From positions 1 to 31,285 of the forward strand of contig JBGTLQ010000328.1 in the NCBI GenBank assembly GCA_041744075.1: a DNA stretch of 31,285 nucleotides, in the 5' to 3' direction. The translations under genes were made by a program, and so were the position numbers. Positions 24,070 through 31,285 of this stretch are shown one piece after another; position 1 is the stretch's first letter; each line of letters starts with the position of its first letter. The DNA comes from JAJTZA01 sp041744075 (GTDB lineage Bacteria > Verrucomicrobiota > Verrucomicrobiia > Chthoniobacterales > Terrimicrobiaceae). The notes under the pieces were generated by a model. That model did not search any database. It was given only the letters and a program-made list of their open reading frames with translations, and was not told the DNA's origin.

Positions 24070-24723
24070 GTGCTTTGGATTGCTTTTCTTACCTCACTTC
24101 TCGCTTCGTACCTTTGCGGCTCATTTCCCAGCGGTTTTATTGCAGGGAAAATCTGTGGCGTGGACCTGCGGAAAGAAGGGAGTGGAAATGTGGGAGCTAC
24201 CAATGCGTTTCGTGTTCTTGGAAAGCCATGGGGATACACGGTTTTTGCTGCTGATGCGCTGAAAGGTTTTCTTGGGGTGAAAGTCGCTTTGGGCATTGCG
24301 ATGCTTCTGGCACCCAGCTATGAGGTTCCGATTGGGGTGGTCGGTGCGGTTGGGGCTGTGTTGGGTCATAACTTCCCGGTGTGGCTGGGATTTAAGGGAG
24401 GGAAGGGCATCTCCACCTCGGCTGGTGTCATGCTTGCGCTTTTCCCCTTGATGGTTTTTGCCGTGGGCCTTCTCGCGTGGCTGACCTTTTTTTTTACCAC
24501 CCGATACGTTTCGGTGGCGTCTCTCGCTTCGGCTATCGCTCTGCCTACGACCAGCTTCGTGCTCGCGTTGAATGGTCAATGTCATTGGCTCCTCGTCGCC
24601 GTGGCCGTCGCGATGTGCCTCCTTGCGTTTTGGCGTCATCGCCCGAACATTGCCCGCCTGATGGCTGGCACAGAAAAACGTTTTGAGCGAAAGAAGAAGG
24701 ATTCCCCGGAGGCCACAACCTGA
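24070..24723 (+). CDS. plsY: Acyl-phosphate:glycerol-3-phosphate acyltransferase PlsY
   Basis: 217 residues with about five transmembrane segments. The loops carry the three PlsY motifs: GSFPSGFIAGK, then DLRKEGSGNVGATNAFRVLG, then GHNFPVWLGFKGGKGISTSAG. The enzyme acylates glycerol-3-phosphate using acyl-phosphate from PlsX, the first step of phospholipid synthesis. The start is GTG at 24070, giving MLWIAFLTSLLASYLCG. gpsA follows after two bases, so the enzyme that makes its substrate is translated from the same transcript. Confidence 0.96.
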   Translation: MLWIAFLTSLLASYLCGSFPSGFIAGKICGVDLRKEGSGNVGATNAFRVLGKPWGYTVFAADALKGFLGVKVALGIAMLLAPSYEVPIGVVGAVGAVLGHNFPVWLGFKGGKGISTSAGVMLALFPLMVFAVGLLAWLTFFFTTRYVSVASLASAIALPTTSFVLALNGQCHWLLVAVAVAMCLLAFWRHRPNIARLMAGTEKRFERKKKDSPEATT

Positions 24724-24725
24724 TA

Positions 24726-25748
24726 ATGTCAGACCCCATGTTCAAAGATATCAGCATCATAGGGGCGGGTAGTTGGGGCACGGCTCTGGCTGTGTTGCTT
24801 GCAGAAAAACGGGGGACAGTCAGACTCTGGGCTCACAACCCGGACGTCGCCGCTGAACTCCTTGATCACCGTATTAACAGCGCCTATCTGCCCGGGGTCC
24901 GACTCCCCCCGAATGTGTATGCCACGGCAAATTTGGCTGACACCGTGGATGCGGATCTGGTGGTGGTGGTGACCCCATCCAAGGCGGTCCGCGAGGTGGC
25001 CAACTTCCTTCGAGAAGCCGGCCTCAACGATTCCGCCGTAATGGTCTCCTGCACAAAGGGGATTGAGCATGGCTCAGGCAAACTCATGAGCCAAATTTTG
25101 GAGGAATGTTTGCCGGGACGCCGGGTGGGAGTCTTATCCGGCCCCAACCTTGCGGTCGAAATTGCCCATAGAATTCCTGCGGCGGGCGTGATCGGGTGTG
25201 TGCATGAAGAATTGCTGGATCCTTTGCAGCAAATCTTCTCGTTGCCAACGTTCCGGGTTTATTCCAGCAACGATACGGTCGGGATCCAGCTCGGAGGTGC
25301 CCTCAAAAATGTCTTTGCCATCGCGGCAGGTGTCTCTGATGGATTCAACATGGGCGATAATGCCAAGGCTGGTCTGGTGACACGGGCTCTGGCCGAAATG
25401 ATGAGACTGGGGTGTTCCTTGGGAGGCCGTCGGGAAACCTTTTTTGGATTAAGCGGGGTGGGGGATTTGATGGTGACTTGTTTTAGCAAACACAGTCGAA
25501 ACCGTCAGTTCGGCGAGCGACTTGGACGTGGGGAATCTCCATCCCAAATCGAACAATCCATGAAGATGGTGGCGGAAGGGGTCCCTGCTTCACGAGGTGC
25601 ATGGGAAGGTGCTCAGAAACTTGGCATCGAAGCCCCGATCACGCGGGAGATCCACGCCGTGATTTATGAGAACAAAGCCCCTCATGATGCCATGTGGGAA
25701 TTGCTTGGCCGCCCCTCCAAAGCCGAGGCCGAGCGAATCTCCTCGTGA
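24726..25748 (+). CDS. gpsA: Glycerol-3-phosphate dehydrogenase [NAD(P)+]
   Basis: 340 residues. The Rossmann motif IIGAGSWGTALAVLLA starts the N-terminal domain, SCTKGIE and LSGPNLAVEIA form the middle, and GGALKNVFAIAAGVSDG carries the catalytic lysine. FGLSGVGDLMVTC and SRNRQFG complete the GpsA signature. It reduces dihydroxyacetone phosphate to glycerol-3-phosphate in the cytoplasm. It follows plsY by two bases, and its stop overlaps tilS in a GTGA arrangement. Confidence 0.97.
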   Translation: MSDPMFKDISIIGAGSWGTALAVLLAEKRGTVRLWAHNPDVAAELLDHRINSAYLPGVRLPPNVYATANLADTVDADLVVVVTPSKAVREVANFLREAGLNDSAVMVSCTKGIEHGSGKLMSQILEECLPGRRVGVLSGPNLAVEIAHRIPAAGVIGCVHEELLDPLQQIFSLPTFRVYSSNDTVGIQLGGALKNVFAIAAGVSDGFNMGDNAKAGLVTRALAEMMRLGCSLGGRRETFFGLSGVGDLMVTCFSKHSRNRQFGERLGRGESPSQIEQSMKMVAEGVPASRGAWEGAQKLGIEAPITREIHAVIYENKAPHDAMWELLGRPSKAEAERISS

Positions 25749-26659
25749 GCCACTATCCCCCCGACCAACCCTATCTGATTGGAGTGTCAGGAGGTCGGGA
25801 TTCGATGGCTCTTCTTCACGCTCTGCATGATTTGGGTTTCTCCAAACTGGTGATTTGTCATTTTGATCATGGAATGCGGCCGGGCTCTCGTGAGTTGAAG
25901 CTTGTCGAAAAAGCTGCTGCCACACTTGGCTATCCGCTGGAGTACGGGCAGGCCGACACGCGCCATCATGCCAAAACCCTGCACCTCTCCATTGAGGCCG
26001 CGGCTCGGGATTTGCGTTTTCGTTTTTTTGCGGCCTGCGCCTCCGCAAGGCGCTGCCACTCGCTGTTCTTGGGCCATCATGCGGATGACCAAGTGGAAAC
26101 AGTTCTTCTCAATCTTTTTCGCGGCACCGGCCTCACCGGACTTGCAGGAATGGCTCCGATTTCAACATTTCGAATCGATGGTCGCTCCACGAAGCCGTTC
26201 ACAATTCTTAGGCCATTATTGGATGTCTCCCGATCTGAGATCGCGGCGTATGTGGCCGAACGGAAGATCCTATTCCGTGATGATCCAACAAACAACAAGA
26301 CTTATCACACCCGCAATCGCCTGCGTCACTTGGTCGTTCCGGCTATTACCGAAGCCACCAGCCCTTCCGCTCTAACCGCGATCCTTCGGTTGTCAAAGAT
26401 CGCCAGAGAGGACGAGGCCTTTCTCGCCTGCAACGTTCCGCCATCCCAGGCACACCTCGACACAAAAGCGCTGAGGCTGCTTCATCCAGCGATCCGTCGC
26501 CGGTTGATCCTCGCATGGCTGCGGGAACAGCAGATCGAAGAGCCCGGCTTCGCTGAGGTTGAGTTGGTTCTCTCACTCTTGGAACACGATGTCGCGAAGG
26601 TGAACCTTCCGAGAGGCCGCCACGCCAGACGGCGTGGCGGCGAAATTTTCCTGGAGTGA
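25745..26659 (+). CDS. tilS: tRNA(Ile)-lysidine synthase
   Basis: 304 residues from the GTG at 25745, which overlaps the gpsA stop. An in-frame ATG at 25694 would start inside gpsA. The PP-loop SGGRDS (15-20), CHFDHGMRPGS and FLGHHADDQVETVLLNLFRG are TilS hallmarks, as is the RDDPTNN...RNRLRH region for tRNA contact. The enzyme attaches lysine to C34 of the tRNA-Ile CAU anticodon, an essential modification. The length matches the short form without the C-terminal domains of the E. coli enzyme. The last codons form a perfect 11-bp hairpin. Confidence 0.95.
   Translation: MSHYPPDQPYLIGVSGGRDSMALLHALHDLGFSKLVICHFDHGMRPGSRELKLVEKAAATLGYPLEYGQADTRHHAKTLHLSIEAAARDLRFRFFAACASARRCHSLFLGHHADDQVETVLLNLFRGTGLTGLAGMAPISTFRIDGRSTKPFTILRPLLDVSRSEIAAYVAERKILFRDDPTNNKTYHTRNRLRHLVVPAITEATSPSALTAILRLSKIAREDEAFLACNVPPSQAHLDTKALRLLHPAIRRRLILAWLREQQIEEPGFAEVELVLSLLEHDVAKVNLPRGRHARRRGGEIFLE
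26616..26649. terminator. Strong hairpin in the tilS tail, between convergent genes
   Basis: GCCGCCACGCC-agac-GGCGTGGCGGC (26616-26641) is a perfect 11-bp stem with a 4-base loop, followed on the plus strand by gaaATTTT. It encodes the last residues of TilS and lies beyond the stop of the convergent small gene at 26666. It may work as a terminator for the minus-strand transcript, for the plus strand, or both, but neither side has a strong T tract. Confidence 0.5.
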
Positions 26660-26665
26660 GACCAA

Positions 26666-26815
26666 CTACACCGCTTTTCGCCCTTGGATGAGGCGGACGG
26701 CAACGATGATCACAGCCACCACGAGGAGGATGTGAATAAGTCCCCCCATGGTTGCGCTGGTCGCCAGGCCAAGAAGCCACAGGACGGCAAGAATAATTGC
26801 AATGGTCATTAACAT
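26666..26815 (-). CDS. Lmo0937/DUF5670-like small membrane protein
   Basis: A 49-residue protein on the minus strand. It has two hydrophobic segments (IAIILAVLWLLGLATSAT and HILLVVAVIIVAVRLI) with GG between them and a basic end (RLIQGRKAV). This matches the lmo0937/DUF5670 family of about 50-residue proteins, often seen next to stress or envelope genes. The start at 26815 has no strong ribosome-binding site; a second ATG at 26809 is possible. It is 23 bases downstream of the 26839-27234 gene and probably co-transcribed. Function unknown. Confidence 0.75.
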   Translation of the reverse strand: MLMTIAIILAVLWLLGLATSATMGGLIHILLVVAVIIVAVRLIQGRKAV

Positions 26816-26838
26816 AATATTAGGACTTTATTAAAAGT

Positions 26839-27234
26839 TTAACGGTCTTCCGAAGTGGTCGTGGTTGTTGTGGTTTTTTCTTCCATCACGGCATCGGGCG
26901 CCAACAAGGGCTTGCGCACAATCACCTTGGTTGCTTCAAGTTTTTCACCGGATTTGGTGTAATGGACTGTGACGGGAACGCCGGATTTCACCATGGAAAC
27001 ATCGACTGGATTTCCAGCTTCGTCCACATAGGTGGTGGTTTTGCTGTAACCATAGGTCATGGGTTGTTTGCTTTTCTCGTTGTTGAGAATGATCGTCTCA
27101 GAACTGAACTCACTGATCGTGCCCATGGACGTGACGGATGGTTCGGCTAAAACAATATTTTGAGCTGATGCGGAACAAAGGAGGACGCCTGTAAAAAGCG
27201 CAGCTCCTAAGGATTTAATAATTAGGTTTTTCAT
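26839..27234 (-). CDS. Secreted or periplasmic small protein with poly-threonine tail
   Basis: 131 residues from the ATG at 27234. A 27258 start would precede the signal peptide. The signal peptide (IIKSLGAALFTGVLLCSASAQ) is cut near Ala24. The mature part is beta-rich, with a TIILNNEKSKQPMTYGYSKT stretch and GVPVTVHYTKSGEKLEATKV, resembling small OB- or DUF5666-like domains. It ends with a run of threonines and SEDR. No family was assigned firmly. It probably forms a two-gene unit with the small membrane gene. The 177-base gap upstream (27235-27411) shows no further gene. Confidence 0.65.
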   Translation of the reverse strand: MKNLIIKSLGAALFTGVLLCSASAQNIVLAEPSVTSMGTISEFSSETIILNNEKSKQPMTYGYSKTTTYVDEAGNPVDVSMVKSGVPVTVHYTKSGEKLEATKVIVRKPLLAPDAVMEEKTTTTTTTSEDR

Positions 27235-27411
27235 GACCCCGACCATAGAGGAATACAAACATCTTCTCCATGGGGTCTAACCCGCCTCAGAACTCTAGCC
27301 CGTTTGAGACATGAATGTGCGACGGCAAGCACGGCGTGCCAGACCGCCTTCGATCTGACTGAAGCTGGACCCTAGCCTGCCGATGCAGCATTCCTTATTC
27401 GCACTGGAATC

Positions 27412-28911
27412 TTAGTGAATATGAATGTGCCGTGTCCGCCGATACCACTCCCCGACTTCATCGAGCAAATGGTGTTCGCAATCTGCCACCATCGTATAAA
27501 ATGTGTCCATGTCTTCGCAGGACCGCAATCTTCGTTCGGCCTGATCCAACATGGCTGACATTTCCGAAAATCGTGACAGGCGTTGATCCATGTCCAGAGT
27601 GTTCTTGAGTGAAAGGATCAGCATCGAAAGCAGGGGTAGCGCCACTGCCAGCACGGCCAGAAACCCGATCGCCACTTTATCCTGATCCCATTCATTCAGA
27701 GGATAGTAGTGGAACTTTAAAATCGGGTAGGTCAGCGTCGTTACAGTCGCGCAGGCGACTACGATCAAAAGTAACCTATCCAGCCAGCTACTCATCCTTC
27801 TGATCTTGCCAGTCTGTTTCGTGTAATAGGTTTTTTGATCCGCCACACGCTCGTCGAGATATACTTCCCTGGCCTGATGCCAATCCGTCTGCTGAGGCTG
27901 GGAGATCAGCCGACGAACACTTCGGTGTACGCGAATAAATCCGGGAAAAGACGCCCAGATGCGATGGGCTTGCCGCGCAGGAAGAAACGGCCCCCAGCTC
28001 AGCACGCTGCGAACAATCTCAGCCGCCGACCGCAGATAAATCCACCGGTGATGCAAATGAAGTCGTGTCGCATAGAAAACCAGACCAAATGCCACGGCAA
28101 TCAGCACCGCTTCGGTCCATGACACAATCTGGTATCCCGTTTTGCCGATGGATACTCCATATTTAATGCCCACCAGTGCGAGCAGAATGGCAACCACATG
28201 GATGATTAGGTTCGTCGAGGCCAGCGAACGAAAAAGCGGGGCGCGTTGGGATGCCTCGGCATCTAGCTTCTCCAGAAGCATCTTGCCCGGCTGCATTGCC
28301 CCCTCAATCTCCTGTTCGGAAACTGACAAAAAATGCCGCAGTGCCACGGCGGTTTCATCCCGCATAGGCCCATCGGGAAATCGCTCATAAACAATCTCCC
28401 CGGTTTCGGAATGAATCCATACCAGCGGAATCTCGCGGACCCGAGCTGCCTCCACCATTTGGGCCGTGCCGCCCAAGCCCTGCGCAGGCTTTCCGTCCCA
28501 GATGACCAGAAAAATCTCGCTGGATTCCAAGACCTCTTGCCCGGACTGATAATAGGCCGACTCCTTTGAGGATGTCTCTGCCCAAACATCAATGGACGCC
28601 GCGCCGCTTTGGATTGAGAGATATCGCGACATCCAGGTCGCACCGATGTCCTTCTCAAATTGCTCAGGGTCAAAGGGAAACAGTCCACTCCACGGGATGT
28701 TCTGTTCGAGGGCCGACTCCGCGAAAAGAATATCACCGCCCTCCGCCAGGGACCCATAGGCTTCCAGATCGCCATCCACCCTATGCCGCAATTCGTTCCA
28801 GACCTTGTCAAGTGACTGACGCATCTTGCCTTCGTCGGACAAGGCACGTTTGCCGGAAAATCCCACCCGCCACGAAGCTTTTGGATAGAAAATGCCTGTG
28901 GAATTTGTCAT
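27412..28911 (-). CDS. SLOG-domain protein fused to SLATT/DUF4231-like transmembrane region
   Basis: 499 residues from the ATG at 28911. The open frame extends to 29127, but that part overlaps the divergent TIR gene and was rejected. The N-terminal 180 residues are a Rossmann-like SLOG domain: WRVGFSGKRAL (14-24), SLAEGGDILFAESAL (54-68), FPFDPEQFEKD, and EIFLVIWDGKPAQGLGGTAQ (132-151) with the GGT nucleotide loop. SLOG domains bind NAD-derived or other nucleotides. The rest has four predicted transmembrane helices in two pairs (about 234-281 and 378-434). Between them are HHRWIYLRSAAEIVRS and DQKTYYTKQTGKIRR, patterns like the W-x-xR-xxAExlR and QxxYY of SLATT/DUF4231 effector domains. A soluble helical tail follows. 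It is predicted to be a membrane effector gated by a nucleotide signal. The SLOG call is firm; SLATT is a weaker inference. Confidence 0.7.
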   Translation of the reverse strand: MTNSTGIFYPKASWRVGFSGKRALSDEGKMRQSLDKVWNELRHRVDGDLEAYGSLAEGGDILFAESALEQNIPWSGLFPFDPEQFEKDIGATWMSRYLSIQSGAASIDVWAETSSKESAYYQSGQEVLESSEIFLVIWDGKPAQGLGGTAQMVEAARVREIPLVWIHSETGEIVYERFPDGPMRDETAVALRHFLSVSEQEIEGAMQPGKMLLEKLDAEASQRAPLFRSLASTNLIIHVVAILLALVGIKYGVSIGKTGYQIVSWTEAVLIAVAFGLVFYATRLHLHHRWIYLRSAAEIVRSVLSWGPFLPARQAHRIWASFPGFIRVHRSVRRLISQPQQTDWHQAREVYLDERVADQKTYYTKQTGKIRRMSSWLDRLLLIVVACATVTTLTYPILKFHYYPLNEWDQDKVAIGFLAVLAVALPLLSMLILSLKNTLDMDQRLSRFSEMSAMLDQAERRLRSCEDMDTFYTMVADCEHHLLDEVGEWYRRTRHIHIH

Positions 28912-28980
28912 ACTTAAAAAAAGGAGGTCGCTTGGTTGCGGGAACTGTAATATCGCTTCCTGACGATCCATCAAGCCCGA
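28912..28980. promoter_or_regulatory. Divergent promoter region of the SLOG and TIR genes
   Basis: Only 69 bases separate the two start codons, so the promoters must be shared or overlap the coding ends. On the plus strand there is a consensus-like ribosome site AGGAGGT (28922-28928), but it is 52 bases from the TIR ATG. It sits seven bases before a TTG that opens a four-codon frame (28936-28950, TTG CGG GAA CTG TAA). No clear -35/-10 pairs were seen. Confidence 0.5.
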
Positions 28981-30636
28981 ATGAACTCGAAAACTACCGA
29001 CGTTCCCCCATTGCCGCCCAGCGGCGAGGCCTTGCTGACCCCTCCAATACAGGGAACGCAACAAATTCGGGACTACTGGTGTTTCATCTCCTACCGCCAC
29101 GCTGATAACAAACAACCGGGGCGCCAATGGGCCTCATGGTTGCATCAAGCTATTGAAACATATGAAGTGCCCGCAGATCTCGTAGGAACCGTCAATGAGA
29201 GAGGCGACACTATCCCTGAACGAATCTTCCCTGTCTTCCGCGACGAGGACGAATTACCTGCCGATGCCGACCTGGAGTCCCCGATTTACTCTGCGCTGGA
29301 TCGTTCGAAATATCTCGTCGTCCTCTGTTCACCCCGTGCTGCTCAATCACCATACGTCTCTAACGAGATCGCCTACTTCAAAAAGCTCGGACGCAGTGAA
29401 CGAATCCTCGCTGCCATTTTGGATGGGGAGCCCAATTCCTCGGATCATCCAGGAAAAGCAGATGCGCACTTGGAATGCTTCCCGGACGCGTTGCGTTTTG
29501 AAGTGGACTCGAATGGGAACCTGACCTCCGAACGCACAGAGCCCATAGCCTCCGACTTCCGACTTTCAGATGGCTCGGAAGGTTGGACCTCGCCCGGCGC
29601 ATATCGTCAGGCCTTGGAAGCTCGGAGGGACCTGACTGGCGATAAAGCGGCTTCTCTCGTCGAGGAATACAAACAACGCCAAAACCTGATGCTCTTGAAA
29701 ATTCTCGCTGGTATCATGGGTGTATCCGTTGGCGTACTCACCAAACGTGATCAGGCCTATCAGCTTGCACTGGCCAAAAAGCGGCAACGTGTGCTCGCGC
29801 GCTGGCTCGTGCTCGTTGGCATTCTAGCGGCAGTGGCACTTTGTGGTTTAGGATTGGCCGTCTGGCAACGCCAACAAGCGGAAGCTGCAAGAGAGAGGGC
29901 AATCGTTGCTAGGAAATCTGCTAACATGTTAATCGGATACATGCAGAATGATTTGTCGGAACGCCTTCGTCCATTGGGCCAAATAAAACTCATGGAACAT
30001 ATCAACGCACGTATCCGCCAATACTATGAAGAGCACCCGCCTGAACATACGGACAAAGATGTATTCGAGATCATGAGGACTTATGCACTTCATGATCAGG
30101 GGGGAATTTTGTTAAGCCAAGGAGATTTTTCTGCAGCACTTGAGGTATATCGGGAGTCACTTGACATTTCTGCAGCATTGGCGAAAAAAAGTCCACGTGA
30201 CATCACCTTAAAACAATCATTATTCACGAGCTATTTCAATATTAGCCTGGCTTTTCTTTATCAGGATAACTTTCCAGAAGCATTTATGGCTTCTCGAAGA
30301 GCTCTTGTCATTGCCGAATCTCTTGCAAATGAGCACCCTAATGACCTCAATAAGGCAAATCTTGCTTCGAACTACGCTATTATAGGTCAACTTTATCATT
30401 TCCAGGGCGATTTTCCAAATGCTTTAGAGGCCTATCTAAAGTCTACCTCCATCGTTGAGTCGCTGGGTAACAAGAATCCTAACAATGCCCGTTGGCAAGA
30501 AAAGCTCTGCGGTTACTACAACAATATCAGTGAAGTGATGGTTGCGCAGGGCAATTTAACAGAGGCTCAGAATACTCAAGCCCAAGCTCTCCTGATTGCA
30601 GAATCATTGCTAGAAAGGGCCTGTCCGGTAAGCTGA
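28981..30636 (+). CDS. TIR domain - TM helix - TPR-like repeat protein, C-terminus truncated by IS
   Basis: 551 codons, of which about 546 are native. The TIR domain (30-150) has DYWCFISYRHAD, a central RIFPVFRDEDELPADADL and YLVVLCSPRAAQSPYVSNEI. Glu129 in the last segment sits where the catalytic glutamate of TIR NAD hydrolases lies. After a linker (EPIASDFRLSDGSEG...LLKILAGIMGVSV) comes one transmembrane helix (about 273-295). Four helical repeats of 46-48 residues follow (362-407, 408-455, 456-502, 503-546), TPR-like, with the repeated motif 'QGDFxxALExYxxSLxIxESL'. The fourth repeat stops at ESLLER, and the last residues ACPVS come from IS sequence. The full-length protein probably had more repeats. 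No ribosome-binding site is well placed. It is likely a sensor/enzyme of a defence or signalling pair with the SLOG gene. Confidence 0.85.
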   Translation: MNSKTTDVPPLPPSGEALLTPPIQGTQQIRDYWCFISYRHADNKQPGRQWASWLHQAIETYEVPADLVGTVNERGDTIPERIFPVFRDEDELPADADLESPIYSALDRSKYLVVLCSPRAAQSPYVSNEIAYFKKLGRSERILAAILDGEPNSSDHPGKADAHLECFPDALRFEVDSNGNLTSERTEPIASDFRLSDGSEGWTSPGAYRQALEARRDLTGDKAASLVEEYKQRQNLMLLKILAGIMGVSVGVLTKRDQAYQLALAKKRQRVLARWLVLVGILAAVALCGLGLAVWQRQQAEAARERAIVARKSANMLIGYMQNDLSERLRPLGQIKLMEHINARIRQYYEEHPPEHTDKDVFEIMRTYALHDQGGILLSQGDFSAALEVYRESLDISAALAKKSPRDITLKQSLFTSYFNISLAFLYQDNFPEAFMASRRALVIAESLANEHPNDLNKANLASNYAIIGQLYHFQGDFPNALEAYLKSTSIVESLGNKNPNNARWQEKLCGYYNNISEVMVAQGNLTEAQNTQAQALLIAESLLERACPVS

Positions 30637-30675
30637 AGAAGTAGAGTGTGAGAGGGAAAGGCAGGAAAAAAGTAC

Positions 30676-30707
30676 GGGCATGAAGCGTGAAAAACGCTGC
30701 CATGCCC
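30676..30707. repeat. Hairpin in the IS leader
   Basis: GGGCATG-aa-GCGT-gaaaa-ACGC-tgc-CATGCCC: a 7-bp outer and a 4-bp inner stem, 49 bases upstream of the transposase start. Hairpins at this place in insertion sequences often limit transposase expression from outside promoters. That is the likely role but is not shown. Confidence 0.55.
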
Positions 30708-30755
30708 GAAATCGAGTGGTTATAATTTTGTTACGACACAAAAACCAAACCATCG

Positions 30756-31285
30756 ATGAGCAAAACCATACTGATACAAGACTATCTTCGTCCAGCCCTT
30801 CCCCAAGTAATTGGGTGCAAAGATTACCAAGAGCAAGAACAACGGCTTTTTCGTATGGACCGGATATTAAGGGAGAGCGGGGTGGAACGGCTTTTTGTGA
30901 AGTTAAGCCTTGCAGGGTATGAGGCAGGGGCAACGGGAGCGGTAAGTCAGGGGGACTTGGTGCGACGGAGTGAACGAAGTGAGAAGGCCCTGCGCTGCAC
31001 AGTTCTCAAAAACATGCTGGGGGAAGACTATCGGGAGATGAGTGTGCGCTTGGCGCAGTGCGGGTTGTTTCGGTGGTTTTGCAAGCTGCCGGAACTGGAA
31101 ATGGTGAGAGTTCCCGGTAAAAGCACATTGCAGGAGTATGCCACATGGCTGCCGCATGAGGAGATGGAAAAAGTGCTGGGGCAATTGCGCGAGGCCATGG
31201 CCGATGAAAGCCGTGCGCGAGAGATCGGCTTGGAGTCAGAACTGGAGATGGAGGTGGCGTGGGTGGATACAACGTGCCTGAAAGC
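30756..31285 (+). CDS. DDE-type transposase, N-terminal part
   Basis: 176 codons visible from the ATG at 30756, open to the window edge. The N-terminal half is helical and basic (LVRRSERSEKALRCTVLKNM, then REMSVRLAQCGLFRWF), suited to DNA binding. The visible part ends at VAWVDTTCLKA, where the first catalytic aspartate of an RNase H-like DDE transposase is expected (hxDTT). The exact IS family is not assigned, and the second Asp and the Glu lie outside. Base composition is similar to the host. Confidence 0.8.
   Translation, partial: MSKTILIQDYLRPALPQVIGCKDYQEQEQRLFRMDRILRESGVERLFVKLSLAGYEAGATGAVSQGDLVRRSERSEKALRCTVLKNMLGEDYREMSVRLAQCGLFRWFCKLPELEMVRVPGKSTLQEYATWLPHEEMEKVLGQLREAMADESRAREIGLESELEMEVAWVDTTCLK

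Larger units (their letters stand above)
30617..31285 (+). mobile_element. Insertion sequence, left part (continues beyond window)
   Basis: Protein-repeat similarity in the TIR gene ends at about 30618. From there the sequence GGGCCTGTCCGGTAAGCTGA begins, and a transposase gene follows at 30756. The left end is therefore placed at 30617-30622. The terminal inverted repeat and target duplication cannot be confirmed because the right end is outside the window. The 120-base leader carries a hairpin and no gene. Confidence 0.7.

Noticed and set aside
28912..29127. Longer start for the SLOG gene
   Set aside because: The extra 72 codons are antisense to the TIR domain and unlike the family. MTNSTGIFYP at 28911 directly precedes the conserved WRVGFSGKR.
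1..31285. tRNA, rRNA or CRISPR array
   Set aside because: Reading both strands found no cloverleaf ends, rRNA signatures or regularly spaced repeats. Weak tRNA candidates cannot be fully excluded without a covariance scan.

Overview
The window looks like chromosomal DNA of a Verrucomicrobiota bacterium. This is an inference from a PEP-CTERM sorted protein, large secreted multidomain proteins with the C-terminal 'DxDxDGxxNLLEY' domain common in that phylum, a GlgM-type glycogen synthase, very compact operons with ATGA overlaps, and weak or absent Shine-Dalgarno motifs. No rRNA, tRNA or CRISPR array was seen.

Layout. 1-2234 (minus): glgM followed by obgE, which runs off the left edge. 2349-7665 (minus): two large secreted proteins, a parallel beta-helix protein and a modular esterase, with operator-like inverted repeats between them. 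7873-9518 (plus): a YhiN-like flavoprotein and a cysteine-cluster protein. 9539-10408 (minus): a sugar-nucleotide epimerase-like SDR. 10409-10793: a hairpin-rich intergenic stretch. 10794-11696 (minus): rpsL-rpsG. 11839-13847 (plus): a STAS/MlaE/MlaF lipid-transport core without an MlaD gene. 14068-17819 (plus): dapA-dapB-folK-panB linked by 4-base overlaps, then an SMP-30 lactonase. 17820-19190: an AT-richer island with a probable frameshifted small membrane gene, an SRPBCC protein and a DUF2314 protein. 19187-19891: a PEP-CTERM protein. 20019-22666 (minus): a small lipoprotein and the full preQ0/preQ1 set queF-queC-queE-queD. 22761-26659 (plus): a proline-rich lipoprotein, a lone cyclic-nucleotide-binding domain, plsY, gpsA and tilS. 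26666-27234 (minus): two small envelope proteins.

The most interesting region is 27412-31285. A minus-strand gene encodes a SLOG-type nucleotide-binding domain fused to four transmembrane segments with SLATT/DUF4231-like features. It is transcribed divergently, across only 69 bases, from a gene for a TIR domain, one transmembrane helix and TPR-like repeats. A TIR enzyme beside a SLOG-plus-membrane protein recalls the Thoeris logic, in which TIR makes an NAD-derived signal that SLOG senses, but with a predicted membrane-disrupting output. The TIR gene is cut in its fourth repeat by the left end of an insertion sequence whose transposase runs off the right edge, so the system may be damaged here.

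Functionally, the conserved genes cover cell-wall/lysine precursors (dapAB), folate (folK), pantothenate (panB), phospholipid synthesis and transport (plsY, gpsA, mla), translation (rpsL, rpsG, obgE, tilS) and tRNA queuosine modification (que). The accessory content is the secreted polysaccharide-related proteins, the 17.8-19.2 kb island and the TIR/SLOG locus with its IS.
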